Below, piece by piece: positions 6,911 through 15,992 of a DNA stretch of 64,000 nt (the stretch's first letter is position 1; each line of letters starts with the position of its first letter). The notes below the pieces were generated by a model. It searched no databases, was not told the origin of the DNA, and saw only the letters and a list, made by a program, of their open reading frames with translations. This DNA comes from Labilibaculum manganireducens (GTDB lineage: Bacteria; Bacteroidota; Bacteroidia; Bacteroidales; Marinifilaceae). A program made the translations under genes and the position numbers. The stretch is taken from assembly GCF_002843385.1 (NCBI RefSeq), contig NZ_MVDE01000023.1, forward strand, positions 1-64,000. The letters are read 5' to 3'.

Positions 6911-8566
6911 ATGCTTCAATCCATATCAATTCAGAATTATGCTTTAATTACAAAGCTGGATATTGAATTTTCAGATGGTTTCTCAGTAATAACGGGAGAA
7001 ACAGGTTCTGGTAAGTCAATACTTTTAGGAGCCTTATCCTTGGTTTTAGGTCAAAGAGCTGAGGTGAATGTACTTAAGGATAAAGAACAAAAGTGCATAA
7101 TCGAAAGTTCATTTTCAATTGAACGGTATCAATTAGAGAAGTTTTTTGCTGACAACGAATTGGATTACGAAAAGGAAACGCTGCTGCGAAGAGAAATACT
7201 TCCTAATGGTAAGAGCCGGGCTTTTGTGAACGATTCACCTGTAAGTGTAAAAATTTTAAAAGAGTTGGGTTTGCGCCTGATTGATGTGCACAGCCAAAAT
7301 CAGAATTTGGTGATTGGAAGTTTCGAATATCAGGTTGGAATTGTAGATACTTATGCAGGCAATTCGGAGATCTTAAAAAAGTATCAGGAGTGTTTTGATA
7401 AATTCCAAAAGCTAAAGCAGGAGTTGCGTAAACAAGAAGAATTGGCTGCCAAGGAAAAGGCTGATTTGGATTATTTTCAGTTTCAGTTGGAACAATTGCT
7501 TGAGGCAAAATTAGTTGCCGGTGAACAAGTTGAAATGGAAGCTGAGTTGGAAACTCTGACTCATGCCGAGGAGATTAAGTCGGGTTTGGTTAAAGCGTAT
7601 GAAAATCTGTCGGAAGGTGAATTCCCGATTGTTACGCAGTTGAAAGAGGCGCGGAATGCAGTAGCTCAAATCAAAAACGTATTTCCGGATGCTGAAAGTT
7701 TTTTTGAACGATTGGAGAGTGCATATATCGAATTGAATGATCTTGCGCAAGAATTGGATCGAAGCAATGAGTCTGTTGAATTGGATCCTTCAAGAATTGA
7801 ATTTTTAAATCAGAAATTAGATGCTATTTATTCCCTGCAACAGAAACATCATGTGAATTCTGGTGAAGAACTAATTCAAATACGGGAAGAATTGATACAA
7901 AAGGTGGATAAAATTGTTTCTGGTGATGATTTCATTGAAGATTTGAAGAAGCAATTAAAAGCGCAGGAAGAATTGGTTCTTAAATCAGCTAAAAAGCTTA
8001 CAGATAGTAGGGTAAAGGTAATTCCTGCTATTGAGAAAACAATCGTTTCGCAGCTGGTTCAGCTCGGAATTCCCAATGCAAACTTTAAGGTCTCTACACA
8101 AATTAAAGAAGATTTTCAGTATTTGGGATGCGATTATTTGAGTTTTCTGTTCAGTGCCAATAAGAATGGTCAGCTAGAGGAAGTGCAAAGAGTTGCTTCA
8201 GGGGGAGAGTTGTCCCGACTCATGTTGAGTATCAAGTATTTAATATCTTCGTCGACAGCATTGCCATCCATCGTTTTTGATGAAATTGACACGGGAGTTT
8301 CCGGTGAAATTGCAGCTAAAATGGGGACTATGATGAATAAAATGGCAGAAAATATTCAGGTAATCAGTATTACTCACCTTCCTCAGATAGCAGGAAAAGG
8401 AAAAAATCATTATAAGGTTTATAAGGCAGATGATGAGCTGGAAACCTATTCAAATATTGTACTTCTCGACCAGCAAAGCCGAATAGAAGAGCTTGCTAAA
8501 ATGCTAAGCGGAGCTGACCTCACTCAGGCAGCTTTGGATAATGCTAAAGTGTTGTTATCTAATTGA
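6911..8566 (+). CDS. recN: DNA repair protein RecN
   Basis: SMC-like ATPase acting in recombinational repair of double-strand breaks. The 551 residues show the N-terminal half-ATPase with Walker A GETGSGKS near residue 30 and IDVHSQNQN. Two long coiled-coil arms (about residues 150-350) follow. The C-terminal half has the ABC signature VASGGELSRLMLSIK, Walker B SIVFDEIDTGVSG and the H-loop region ISITHLPQIAGKG. This is the normal length for RecN. It starts 58 nt after porD and ends the block that begins with bamD. Confidence 0.96.
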   Translation: MLQSISIQNYALITKLDIEFSDGFSVITGETGSGKSILLGALSLVLGQRAEVNVLKDKEQKCIIESSFSIERYQLEKFFADNELDYEKETLLRREILPNGKSRAFVNDSPVSVKILKELGLRLIDVHSQNQNLVIGSFEYQVGIVDTYAGNSEILKKYQECFDKFQKLKQELRKQEELAAKEKADLDYFQFQLEQLLEAKLVAGEQVEMEAELETLTHAEEIKSGLVKAYENLSEGEFPIVTQLKEARNAVAQIKNVFPDAESFFERLESAYIELNDLAQELDRSNESVELDPSRIEFLNQKLDAIYSLQQKHHVNSGEELIQIREELIQKVDKIVSGDDFIEDLKKQLKAQEELVLKSAKKLTDSRVKVIPAIEKTIVSQLVQLGIPNANFKVSTQIKEDFQYLGCDYLSFLFSANKNGQLEEVQRVASGGELSRLMLSIKYLISSSTALPSIVFDEIDTGVSGEIAAKMGTMMNKMAENIQVISITHLPQIAGKGKNHYKVYKADDELETYSNIVLLDQQSRIEELAKMLSGADLTQAALDNAKVLLSN

Positions 8567-8648
8567 TTATTTCATATCTGATTGAATTAAAGAATTTATT
8601 CAGTCTTAATTAATGAGCTTATTTAGGATCATTCTTAATTTAATGTGT

Positions 8649-8656
8649 TATCTTTG
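8649..8656 (+). promoter_or_regulatory. -7 element of fabI
   Basis: TATCTTTG matches TAnnTTTG, with the ATG at 8685 about 28 nt downstream. A -33 TTG is not evident at the correct spacing. Confidence 0.55.
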
Positions 8657-8684
8657 AAGCTGAAAAAAATGATAATTACTAAGT

Positions 8685-9524
8685 ATGTCGTATAATTTAT
8701 TAAAAGGAAAAAGAGGGATTATTTTTGGTGCCTTGAATGAAATGTCTATTGCATGGAAAGTTGCAGAACTTGCCGTGGCAGAAGGAGCTGAGATTGTTTT
8801 AACAAATACTCTTGTTTCCATCCGAATGGGTACAATTGATGAATTGGCTAAAAAATGTAATGCTCAGGTAATTCCTGCTGATGCTACAAGTCCTGAGGAC
8901 TTGGAAGTGTTGTTTACAAAATCAATGGAGATTTTAGGTGGTAAGATTGACTTCGTTCTTCATTCAATCGGTATGTCGCCAAATGTTCGTAAAGGACTTG
9001 CTTACGATGAATTGAACTACGAATACTTGAAAAAAACATTGGATATTTCGGCTATTTCATTTCACAAAGTATTGCAAACAGCAAAGAAGCTTGATGCAAT
9101 GGCTGAGTGGGGATCAGTAGTTGCTTTATCTTATGCCGCTGCGCAAAGAACAATGTACGAATACAACGATATGGCTGATGCTAAATCGATGTTGGAATCA
9201 ATCGCCAGAAGTTTTGGTTACATCTACGGACGTGAAAAAAGTGTGCGTATTAATACTATTTCGCAATCACCAACAATGACTACTGCCGGCAGCGGAGTTA
9301 AAGGATTCGATTCATTAATTGATTTCTCGGAACGAATGTCGCCTCTTGGAAATGCTACTGCTGAAGAATGTGCGAATTATTGCATCACTTTATTCTCAGA
9401 TCTGACAAAGAAAGTTACCATGCAGAATTTATTTCATGACGGAGGTTTCTCAAGTATGGGTATGAGTTATAGGGCTATGAGTCAATATAATAAGAGTTTT
9501 AATCCTTGTGATTGTAAAGAATAA
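8685..9524 (+). CDS. fabI: Enoyl-[acyl-carrier-protein] reductase (NADH), FabI
   Basis: Short-chain dehydrogenase that carries out the last reduction of each fatty-acid elongation cycle. The 279 residues open with LLKGKRGIIFGALNEMSIAWKVAE, the FabI-type nucleotide loop (G-A-x-N-x-x-S-I-A-W). They contain FVLHSIGM and the catalytic Tyr-X6-Lys in YNDMADAKSM (residues about 165-172), then the SQSPTMTTAGSGVKGFD substrate loop. The C-terminus is longer than in E. coli FabI by about 15 residues, as is common in Bacteroidota. Single gene with its own -7 element and a strong terminator. This enzyme class is the triclosan target. Confidence 0.95.
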   Translation: MSYNLLKGKRGIIFGALNEMSIAWKVAELAVAEGAEIVLTNTLVSIRMGTIDELAKKCNAQVIPADATSPEDLEVLFTKSMEILGGKIDFVLHSIGMSPNVRKGLAYDELNYEYLKKTLDISAISFHKVLQTAKKLDAMAEWGSVVALSYAAAQRTMYEYNDMADAKSMLESIARSFGYIYGREKSVRINTISQSPTMTTAGSGVKGFDSLIDFSERMSPLGNATAEECANYCITLFSDLTKKVTMQNLFHDGGFSSMGMSYRAMSQYNKSFNPCDCKE

Positions 9525-9548
9525 TAAAAAGCTAAATATTATCTTTTG

Positions 9549-9579
9549 AATCCGGATTGAAAAATCCGGATTTTTTTTT
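9549..9579 (+). terminator. fabI terminator
   Basis: A 10-bp stem AATCCGGATT/AATCCGGATT around loop GAAA is followed by nine T. Confidence 0.9.
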
Positions 9580-9605
9580 GCAGAAAATCATGAATTGAAA
9601 AATGC

Positions 9606-9642
9606 GTAGATTTTTAAAATCTACTGATAATATGTACATTTG
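9606..9642 (+). promoter_or_regulatory. Promoter and probable operator of cysCDN
   Basis: A -7 box TACATTTG lies at 9635-9642. A perfect palindrome, GTAGATTTT-T-AAAATCTAC (9606-9624), is centred about 33 nt before the expected transcript start, so it replaces the usual TTG -33 element. That position suits either a repressor that blocks sigma or an activator that substitutes for the weak -33. The regulator is unknown. Confidence 0.6.
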
Positions 9643-9697
9643 CCCTTACTTTTCAAAAATCAGAATTGTAAGAAAATAGCAAAACAAAAAATAGTTA

Positions 9698-10306
9698 ATG
9701 ACCACAAAGGCAACAAATATCCATCCTGTGTTTGATCGGATTTTAGGAAGGGAAGATAAAGAGGGGGTTTTAAATCAGAATTCTAAGGTTATTTGGATGA
9801 CTGGACTTTCCGGATCAGGTAAAACCACTATTGCTATCGGATTGGAGAAGGAACTTCAGAAGAGGGGTTTTTTAACCCAGATTCTTGATGGAGATAACAT
9901 CCGAACAGGAATCAATAAAAATTTAGGCTTTTCGGAAGAAGACAGGACTGAAAATATCAGGCGAATTGCCGAGGTGTCTAAGTTATTTTTGAATTGTGGT
10001 ATCATTACAATTAATTGTTTTGTGAGTCCTACTATTGATATTAGGGATGTAGCAAAGGAAATAGTTGGGAAAGAAGATTTTTTAGAGGTGTATGTAAATG
10101 CATCTTATAAAGTATGTGAAGAGAGAGATGTAAAAGGATTGTACAAGAAAGCCAGAAATGGAGAAATTAAAAATTTCACTGGCCTTGATTCACCTTTTGA
10201 AGCACCTGAGAATCCTTTTTTGGAAATCAAAACCTCTGAAATGACGCCTGAGGAGTCGGTAGAAAAAGTTGTAAATGCAATTTTACCTCGGTTAATAAGA
10301 AATTAG
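9698..10306 (+). CDS. cysC: Adenylyl-sulfate (APS) kinase
   Basis: Phosphorylates APS to PAPS with ATP in sulfate activation. The 202 residues have the P-loop WMTGLSGSGKTT near residue 33, the APS-binding LDGDNIRTGINKNLGFSEEDRTENIRRIAEV segment, and the FVSPTIDIRDVAKEIVG and KGLYKKARNGEIKNFTGLDSPFEAPENP lid regions. It is a stand-alone kinase, not fused to CysN. It leads the operon cysC-cysD-cysN, with 82 nt to cysD. PAPS can be used for reduction to sulfide or for sulfating polymers; no PAPS reductase is in the window. Confidence 0.95.
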   Translation: MTTKATNIHPVFDRILGREDKEGVLNQNSKVIWMTGLSGSGKTTIAIGLEKELQKRGFLTQILDGDNIRTGINKNLGFSEEDRTENIRRIAEVSKLFLNCGIITINCFVSPTIDIRDVAKEIVGKEDFLEVYVNASYKVCEERDVKGLYKKARNGEIKNFTGLDSPFEAPENPFLEIKTSEMTPEESVEKVVNAILPRLIRN

Positions 10307-10388
10307 TGAAGTTGAAAACTAAGTAGACTTTATTGTAAATGACTGTTTCAATAAATAGTCTGTTAGAAAGCAAATAAAATATTTTCGA

Positions 10389-11294
10389 ATGAAGGAATAC
10401 AATATTAATCATTTAAGAGAACTGGAAGCTGAATCTATTTTTGTGATTCGTGAAGTTGCTGCTCAATTTGAAAATCCGGTCATGTTATTTTCCGGAGGAA
10501 AAGATTCTATTATCATGTTTCACTTGGCTCGTAAGGCTTTTGCTCCTGCAAAGGTGCCTTTCCCAATGATGCATATTGATACGGGACATAATTTTGCAGA
10601 AACCATCGAGTTTAGAGATATGCTGATGGAGAAAACAGGAACCCGTATTATTGTGCGTTACGTTCAGGATTCTATTGATCAGGGAAAAGTTGCAGAAGAA
10701 ACTGGATTTAATGCCAGTAGAAATAAGTTGCAAACAGTTACACTCTTGGATGGTATCGAAGATTTAAAAGTAGATTGTGCAATGGGCGGTGGTCGTCGCG
10801 ATGAGGAGAAAGCAAGAGCTAAAGAACGTTTTTTCTCTCATAGAGATGAGTTCGGTCAGTGGGATCCAAAAAATCAGCGTCCTGAATTGTGGAACCTTTT
10901 TAACGGGAAGAAACACATTGGAGAACATTTTAGAGTATTTCCTATTTCGAATTGGACTGAAATGGATGTGTGGCAATACATCTATCTTGAAAATATTGAA
11001 ATTCCTAATCTGTATTTTTCCCACGAACGTGAAGTGTTTCAAAGAAATGGAACTCTTTTGGCTAAAAGTGATTGCATACCGATGCGTCCAGGAGAAAAGA
11101 CAGAGAAAAGAATCGTTAGATTCCGTACCATTGGAGATGCTACCTGCACCGGAGCTGTTGAATCGGAGGCACATTCTTTAGAAGAAATTATCGAAGAAGT
11201 TGCTGCTACAAGAACAACCGAGCGTGGAACAAGAGCCGATGACAGAAGGTCGGAAGCTGCGATGGAAGATCGTAAGAAAGAAGGATATTTTTAA
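10389..11294 (+). CDS. cysD: Sulfate adenylyltransferase subunit 2
   Basis: Catalytic small subunit of ATP sulfurylase, making APS from ATP and sulfate in a complex with the GTPase CysN. The 301 residues carry the PP-loop FSGGKDSIIMFHLARKAF near residue 34 and the HIDTGHNFAETIEFRD, AMGGGRRDEEKARAKERFFS and ISNWTEMDVWQYI motifs of the CysD family. The C-terminus RRSEAAMEDRKKEGYF is typical. It is the middle gene of the operon, with 55 nt to cysN. Confidence 0.97.
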   Translation: MKEYNINHLRELEAESIFVIREVAAQFENPVMLFSGGKDSIIMFHLARKAFAPAKVPFPMMHIDTGHNFAETIEFRDMLMEKTGTRIIVRYVQDSIDQGKVAEETGFNASRNKLQTVTLLDGIEDLKVDCAMGGGRRDEEKARAKERFFSHRDEFGQWDPKNQRPELWNLFNGKKHIGEHFRVFPISNWTEMDVWQYIYLENIEIPNLYFSHEREVFQRNGTLLAKSDCIPMRPGEKTEKRIVRFRTIGDATCTGAVESEAHSLEEIIEEVAATRTTERGTRADDRRSEAAMEDRKKEGYF

Positions 11295-11349
11295 AAATTG
11301 AATGTGAGGCTAAAAGCTGGAAGCTGGAGGCTAAGAGAAAAATACAGAT

Positions 11350-12624
11350 ATGTCAGAGAAATCAGCAGGATATTTAGATATGGAGCTTTTACGATTCACC
11401 ACTGCAGGAAGTGTTGATGACGGCAAGAGTACCCTTATTGGAAGATTATTATATGATAGTAAAGCCATTTTCGAAGATCAAATGGAAGCTATCGAAATCA
11501 GCAGTAAAAAAAGAGGCGATGAAGAAGTCGACCTTGCTTTGCTGACAGACGGCTTAAGAGCTGAACGTGAACAAGGAATAACCATAGATGTTGCATATCG
11601 TTATTTTGCAACGCCAAAACGTAAATTTATTATTGCCGATACTCCAGGACACATTCAGTATACCCGAAACATGGTTACAGGTGCGTCTACTGCGAATGCT
11701 GCATTAATTTTGGTGGATGCACGTAATGGTGTAATTGAACAGACACTTCGTCATTCATACATTGCCAATTTACTGCAAATACCACATATTATTGTGTGCA
11801 TCAATAAAATGGATTTGGTTGACTATTCACAGGAGACTTATGATAGAATTAAGTCTGATTACCAAAAAACGATTGTTGATAAATTGAACATTAAAGATGT
11901 TCGTTTTATTCCTATTTCGGCAAAATTGGGTGATAATGTGGTGGATGCATCAACTAAAATGGATTGGTATTCCGGTACTCCATTGTTGGATCTTCTGGAA
12001 AATATTAAAATCGTTGATGATCGTAATCACGGAGATTCAAGATTACCCGTTCAGTATGTAATTCGTCCCCAATTAGATGAGTTTCACGATTATCGTGGAT
12101 ATGCCGGTAGGGTAGCAAGTGGTGTTTTTCATCCTGGCGATAAGGTTCGGATTTTACCTTCGGGAATTGAAACTAGTATTGAGGCGATTGATTCTTTTAC
12201 CGGAGAACAAGAAGTTGCTTTTACTCCTCAATCAGTAACATTACGATTAAGTGATAATATTGATATTTCAAGAGGAGATATGATTGTTGACGCGAATAAT
12301 GTACCGAATGTTAGTCAGGAATTTGAGGCAATGCTTTGCTGGATGAATGAACGGGCTATGATGCCTCGTGGAAAATATACAATTAAGCACACCACCAACG
12401 AAACCCGATGTATGATTCGTGATGTGAAGTTTAAAGTAAATGTTGATACCTTGGATGAAGTGACAGATGATAAGGTGGTTGGATTAAACGATATTGCATG
12501 CGTGTCTTTTAAAGCAGCAAAACCATTGTTTTTCGATTCGTATAAAAAGAACCGTTTAACGGGAAGTTTTATTCTTATTGATGAAGGAACCAATGAAACG
12601 GTTGCTGCCGGGATGATCTTATAA
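11350..12624 (+). CDS. cysN: Sulfate adenylyltransferase subunit 1 (GTPase)
   Basis: EF-Tu-like GTPase that drives APS synthesis by CysD. The 424 residues contain G1 GSVDDGKSTLIGRLL, the switch region EREQGITIDVAYRYF, G3 DTPGHIQYTRNM, G4 NKMDLVDYS and G5 ISAKLGD. Beta-barrel domains II and III follow. It ends without the CysC kinase extension seen in CysNC fusions, which agrees with the separate cysC two genes upstream. The 55-nt gap before it contains the short tandem words GGCTAAAAGCTGGAAGCTGG (11308-11327 area). Terminator follows. Confidence 0.97.
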   Translation: MSEKSAGYLDMELLRFTTAGSVDDGKSTLIGRLLYDSKAIFEDQMEAIEISSKKRGDEEVDLALLTDGLRAEREQGITIDVAYRYFATPKRKFIIADTPGHIQYTRNMVTGASTANAALILVDARNGVIEQTLRHSYIANLLQIPHIIVCINKMDLVDYSQETYDRIKSDYQKTIVDKLNIKDVRFIPISAKLGDNVVDASTKMDWYSGTPLLDLLENIKIVDDRNHGDSRLPVQYVIRPQLDEFHDYRGYAGRVASGVFHPGDKVRILPSGIETSIEAIDSFTGEQEVAFTPQSVTLRLSDNIDISRGDMIVDANNVPNVSQEFEAMLCWMNERAMMPRGKYTIKHTTNETRCMIRDVKFKVNVDTLDEVTDDKVVGLNDIACVSFKAAKPLFFDSYKKNRLTGSFILIDEGTNETVAAGMIL

Positions 12625-12646
12625 AATCCAATTGTTGGATTACAAG

Positions 12647-12678
12647 ATGGCTGAGACAATTGTTTCAGCCATTTTTTT
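12647..12678 (+). terminator. cysN terminator
   Basis: Stem ATGGCTGA-ACA with TGT-TCAGCCAT followed by seven T. Confidence 0.8.
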
Positions 12679-12684
12679 GCAATA

Positions 12685-12719
12685 AAAAAGAGATTGCCAT
12701 TATAGCAATCTCCTTTTTA
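12685..12719 (-). terminator. Terminator of the FadL-like gene
   Basis: GAGATTGC (12690-12697) pairs with GCAATCTC (12705-12712). A-tract on the left and T-tract on the right make it usable from both sides of the convergent pair. Confidence 0.78.
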
Positions 12720-12733
12720 TAGTAGTAATGTTC

Positions 12734-14194
12734 TTAAAATTTGAATCCAAAGGTCATTCGAACCTGATGGTTTGTATTGTTTAAACGAACGATATCATTA
12801 CTGCCTGAGTAGAGAACAAAATCTTCATTGTATTCTTTGTACTGGTAAGCCATATCAAAGAAGAAGTTGTTTTGTTTAATTCCGAAACCGGCTGAGTAGG
12901 TGTCAAAACCCTCATCAATATTAAAATTTTTGTAAGGATCTCCGATTTTAGCGTATCCACCGCGTATACTTATATTAGGAGTAAGGCGGTATTCGGCACC
13001 AATTCTTAAATTAGAAGTAGAACGGTACGAGTTAGCAATGTCTTGATTTTCGCTCATTAAATCACCTGCATCACTATCGTTAAATTCGGCATTAGAGTAA
13101 TCAATCATTTCGTAATCAACGCTAAGTACACCTTTTTGGCCAAATAGGTAGGCTGCACTAAGAATTGTTCTAAACGGAGTTTCAAGATCGTAACTGGTTC
13201 TTGATACAAACTCCGACTTGAAGGCATGATATGCATCTCCGTCTTCAGGAAATGCATCAGGAATATTTGGATCAAATTCTGAACTTACTGATGTATCATA
13301 GGTTTCGTCAAGATTATAAAATGTAGGAGTATGAATTGCTGCACCCACTCTTAAACTGTTTGTGACTTTATAGATCGCTCCAAATTTAAAATTAACACCG
13401 ACACCAGATGTTGTCATATATTCATTAAAGGTAAATTCATTTAATGATGTAATGTTATCAGCAAGGGAAAATTCTGAATAAGAGGTTGTTGATTTGTGGT
13501 ATAGATCTTGAATTCCAACAGTTGCACCTAAATATAGCTTGTGCCCATAATTTGCTCCAAATGATAATACATATTCGCCAATGTATCCTTTCTCGTCAAT
13601 TCGTTTTTGCTGATCCATACGATCATTACCGAAAAGAACAGATTGATAATTTAACTCATCATCATTGTTGATAAGATAAGTATCGTAAGCAAGTTTTTCT
13701 TCAAAAGAGTACAGGTTGTCCGGAGAGTTGCCGGCGGCCAAATCTGCCCACTTATCAAGCAATGAAGTTCCTGAATTTAAATTGAATAAATATCCTTCAC
13801 GATTGAAATTTGCAATTCGGTTGTAGCCAATTCCAAAGTTGAAATTTTGCCATCCTTTCTCAGGTGCTATTCTTGGAATGTAGCTTGCTACATAGCCAAC
13901 ATTTCCCATTGTAAAGCTGTATTTATCCTCTGAAAATCCACTGTTTTTCGATTTAGTATATTCAATCGAAGGAGTGAACGTAAATTCAGAACTTCTGTAA
14001 ACACCAATACCTGCAGGGTTAATGCTTAGACTTGAAAAGTCGCCACCTAAAGCACCAAAAGCACCGCCCATGGCGGCTGAACGTGCAGTTCCACTAAATT
14101 CTTGTCTCGAATATTTAAGAGCATTATCTACACTCTGAGAATAGGTAGTTCCTGCAATTAGGGACAAAATGAGCAAAAAAGTATATCGTTTCAT
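12734..14194 (-). CDS. OmpP1/FadL-family outer membrane protein
   Basis: Predicted outer membrane beta-barrel of the FadL/OmpP1 hydrophobic-compound transporter family. From ATG 14194 the protein starts with a signal peptide MKRYTFLLILSLIAGTTYSQ, then SARSAAMGGAFGALGGDFSSLSINPAGIGVYRSSEF. This is the N-terminal plug motif seen in the family (MGGA...NPAG). Alternating beta-strands ending in aromatic residues follow, and the C-terminus HQVRMTFGFKF fits BamA-dependent insertion. An ATG 48 nt upstream would add 16 residues before the signal and is unlikely. Substrate is unknown; similar genes are often labelled hemin receptor without evidence. Confidence 0.82.
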   Translation of the reverse strand: MKRYTFLLILSLIAGTTYSQSVDNALKYSRQEFSGTARSAAMGGAFGALGGDFSSLSINPAGIGVYRSSEFTFTPSIEYTKSKNSGFSEDKYSFTMGNVGYVASYIPRIAPEKGWQNFNFGIGYNRIANFNREGYLFNLNSGTSLLDKWADLAAGNSPDNLYSFEEKLAYDTYLINNDDELNYQSVLFGNDRMDQQKRIDEKGYIGEYVLSFGANYGHKLYLGATVGIQDLYHKSTTSYSEFSLADNITSLNEFTFNEYMTTSGVGVNFKFGAIYKVTNSLRVGAAIHTPTFYNLDETYDTSVSSEFDPNIPDAFPEDGDAYHAFKSEFVSRTSYDLETPFRTILSAAYLFGQKGVLSVDYEMIDYSNAEFNDSDAGDLMSENQDIANSYRSTSNLRIGAEYRLTPNISIRGGYAKIGDPYKNFNIDEGFDTYSAGFGIKQNNFFFDMAYQYKEYNEDFVLYSGSNDIVRLNNTNHQVRMTFGFKF

Positions 14195-14323
14195 AAAAAA
14201 GTATTTTAAAATGTCCTGTGTTATCCTGATTAAAAATTGCAACTATTCAATCTAAAGAGAGTAAACTGAAAAGTTATATCAGATATAGGGTGATCGTAAA
14301 TATGTTACTATAGGTTTTGTTTA

Positions 14324-14361
14324 TATTCACCGGAATTTGGAGAACGATATTCCGGTGAATA
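14324..14361. other. Strong hairpin after the low-complexity lipoprotein gene
   Basis: A 13-bp stem TATTCACCGGAAT (14324-14336) pairs with ATTCCGGTGAATA (14349-14361). The T-run lies on the plus-strand side (14362-14369), so for the minus-strand gene it follows an A-run and lacks a 3' U-tract. It could stabilise the mRNA end or act as a terminator for antisense transcription. Confidence 0.6.
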
Positions 14362-14367
14362 TTTTTT

Positions 14368-15891
14368 TTATCTTCTTCTGGTGCTTCCTGAATTGCTTGA
14401 ATTCGAACTTCCGCTTGATGATCTGGAGCTTCCACTTGATGATCTTGTTGAAGTTCCTGATGATCCGGAGCTGCTTCTAGAGGAACGAACCGACGATCCT
14501 GACGATCCAGATGATCTTCTGGTTCCGCTGTTGCTGTAACCAGAATTGGATTTAGAAGAACCTGATCTGTATGATGGTCTGGACGAATTATTATTCACTT
14601 TAGAATAAGACGATCTTGTTGACGATTTTGAATAATTCGATTTGTTCGAATTTGAAGATCGGTTATAAGAAGGTCGTGTATTCGTTTGTGGCTTATTATA
14701 ACTTGGTGACGAACTTCTACGGGTATTAGAATAACTGTTTCTATTTTGATTGATATTCCCGTTGGAATAATTACTTCTGGTATTTGTCCTTGTTGCAGGA
14801 GTAGTTCCATAAGTAGATCTTCTGCCTGATGTGCCATTTAATACAGTTCTTCTTGTTCCGTAAGAATTTCCATTGCCTGAGCTGTAACGAGCCGCGGCAT
14901 TACTCCTTCTGATATCATTGGCAACTGAGCTTGTTGATCTTCTGCTTGTACTTACAGTACCAGCTTTCGTGCTTGAAGCAGCAGATCTTCGGGTTGACGC
15001 CGATGCCGCACTTGCGTTTGTTCGTCTGGAGGCACTTGCATTAGTTGCAGTTCCTGCCTTATAATTATTTGATCTTCTTTTTCCATCATAAGTTGAAGAG
15101 GCATAATTATGATATCCGTGGTGGCCATAATATCCATGATGCCCGTAATAACCATAGTGTCCATAGTATGGATAGTAGCTTCCGTAGTAGTGATTTGAGA
15201 ATCCCCAGCCGAAATTCAAATCCCAATACCAGCTGTCGCCAAAGCCCATGTTAAATCCCCAATAGGAATTATAGCCATAGTTTCCGTATGGATAGTTGTA
15301 AGCAAACAGATTGCCGTATCTCATTGTGGAGTAATTATATCCATTGTAAAAGCGGTAATTTGTCCATGTTGGTGTCCACCATACATTGTTTCCGTCTACG
15401 TAAACATTCCAGTCAGGATCTCCGGCCAGCCACATGGCGGTATTGTAACCACTGTTATCGTAGTAACCAAATCCCTGAGGATACATGTCCCGTAAACGTT
15501 GAGCTTCTTCCTGATCCCGTTCCGAACCAGAAAATCCACCTAAGTAATAACCTGAATCACCTTCGTAAATCACTGTGTCGACACTACCAATTGACTCATC
15601 ATTTAATATTTCAGTGTATTTTTGTTGTAATGCATCAAAATTACGATCATCAAGAGCTTCCGATTCCATGTTTGGATTGGTTTTTGTTGATGATTGTGTT
15701 GCAGTTGACGGAGCTAAAGAATTGCTCTTTTGAACAGCAGGGGAATTGGCTTCAACTTTTTGAACTAATAAAGGAGCCTGATTAGGATTGTAATACAAAT
15801 CATCTTCGTAAACTGCTGTTCCCACATAAGATGGGGAGCAACTGGTTGCAAAGAATGCTGTAACGAGTAGAATTTTTAAATAGGTTTTCAT
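14368..15891 (-). CDS. Low-complexity lipoprotein (Gly/Tyr-rich middle, Ser/Arg/Asn-rich tail)
   Basis: Exported lipoprotein of unknown function. It starts MKTYLKILLVTAFFATSC, a type II signal peptide with Cys at residue 18. Residues of about 90-200 look folded (TVIYEGDSGYYLGGF, DPDWNVYVDGNNVWW). Residues of about 200-265 are a YGYYGHHGYY-type Tyr/Gly/His stretch. The remaining 240 residues are almost only Ser, Arg, Thr, Asn, Gly and Ala (SRRSTSS, SSGSSGTS). Such proteins occur in Bacteroidota near envelope genes but have no agreed function. The tail is basic and probably disordered. Single gene, minus strand, divergent from proS. Confidence 0.72.
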   Translation of the reverse strand: MKTYLKILLVTAFFATSCSPSYVGTAVYEDDLYYNPNQAPLLVQKVEANSPAVQKSNSLAPSTATQSSTKTNPNMESEALDDRNFDALQQKYTEILNDESIGSVDTVIYEGDSGYYLGGFSGSERDQEEAQRLRDMYPQGFGYYDNSGYNTAMWLAGDPDWNVYVDGNNVWWTPTWTNYRFYNGYNYSTMRYGNLFAYNYPYGNYGYNSYWGFNMGFGDSWYWDLNFGWGFSNHYYGSYYPYYGHYGYYGHHGYYGHHGYHNYASSTYDGKRRSNNYKAGTATNASASRRTNASAASASTRRSAASSTKAGTVSTSRRSTSSVANDIRRSNAAARYSSGNGNSYGTRRTVLNGTSGRRSTYGTTPATRTNTRSNYSNGNINQNRNSYSNTRRSSSPSYNKPQTNTRPSYNRSSNSNKSNYSKSSTRSSYSKVNNNSSRPSYRSGSSKSNSGYSNSGTRRSSGSSGSSVRSSRSSSGSSGTSTRSSSGSSRSSSGSSNSSNSGSTRRR

Positions 15892-15930
15892 CGCTTGTCC
15901 TCCAATAATGAATTATCTAAGATTATTTTT

Positions 15931-15938
15931 TACTTTTG
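15931..15938 (+). promoter_or_regulatory. -7 element of proS
   Basis: TACTTTTG matches TAnnTTTG, 54 nt before ATG 15993. Confidence 0.5.
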
Positions 15939-15992
15939 TAAGGAATTATAACTACCATAAAAGTAGCAAATACCATACCAAAACAATATATA

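Noticed and set aside
10764-11181. Overlapping frames on both strands within cysD
   Set aside because: cysD has every family motif across this interval; the others are out-of-frame readings.
11306-11336. Short tandem words GAGGCTAAAAGCTGG/AAGCTGGAGGC between cysD and cysN
   Set aside because: Too short and imperfect to call a repeat element; noted only as an intergenic curiosity.
15288-15785. 165-residue plus-strand frame opposite the lipoprotein gene
   Set aside because: Shadow of the low-complexity coding strand; no domain features and no start context.
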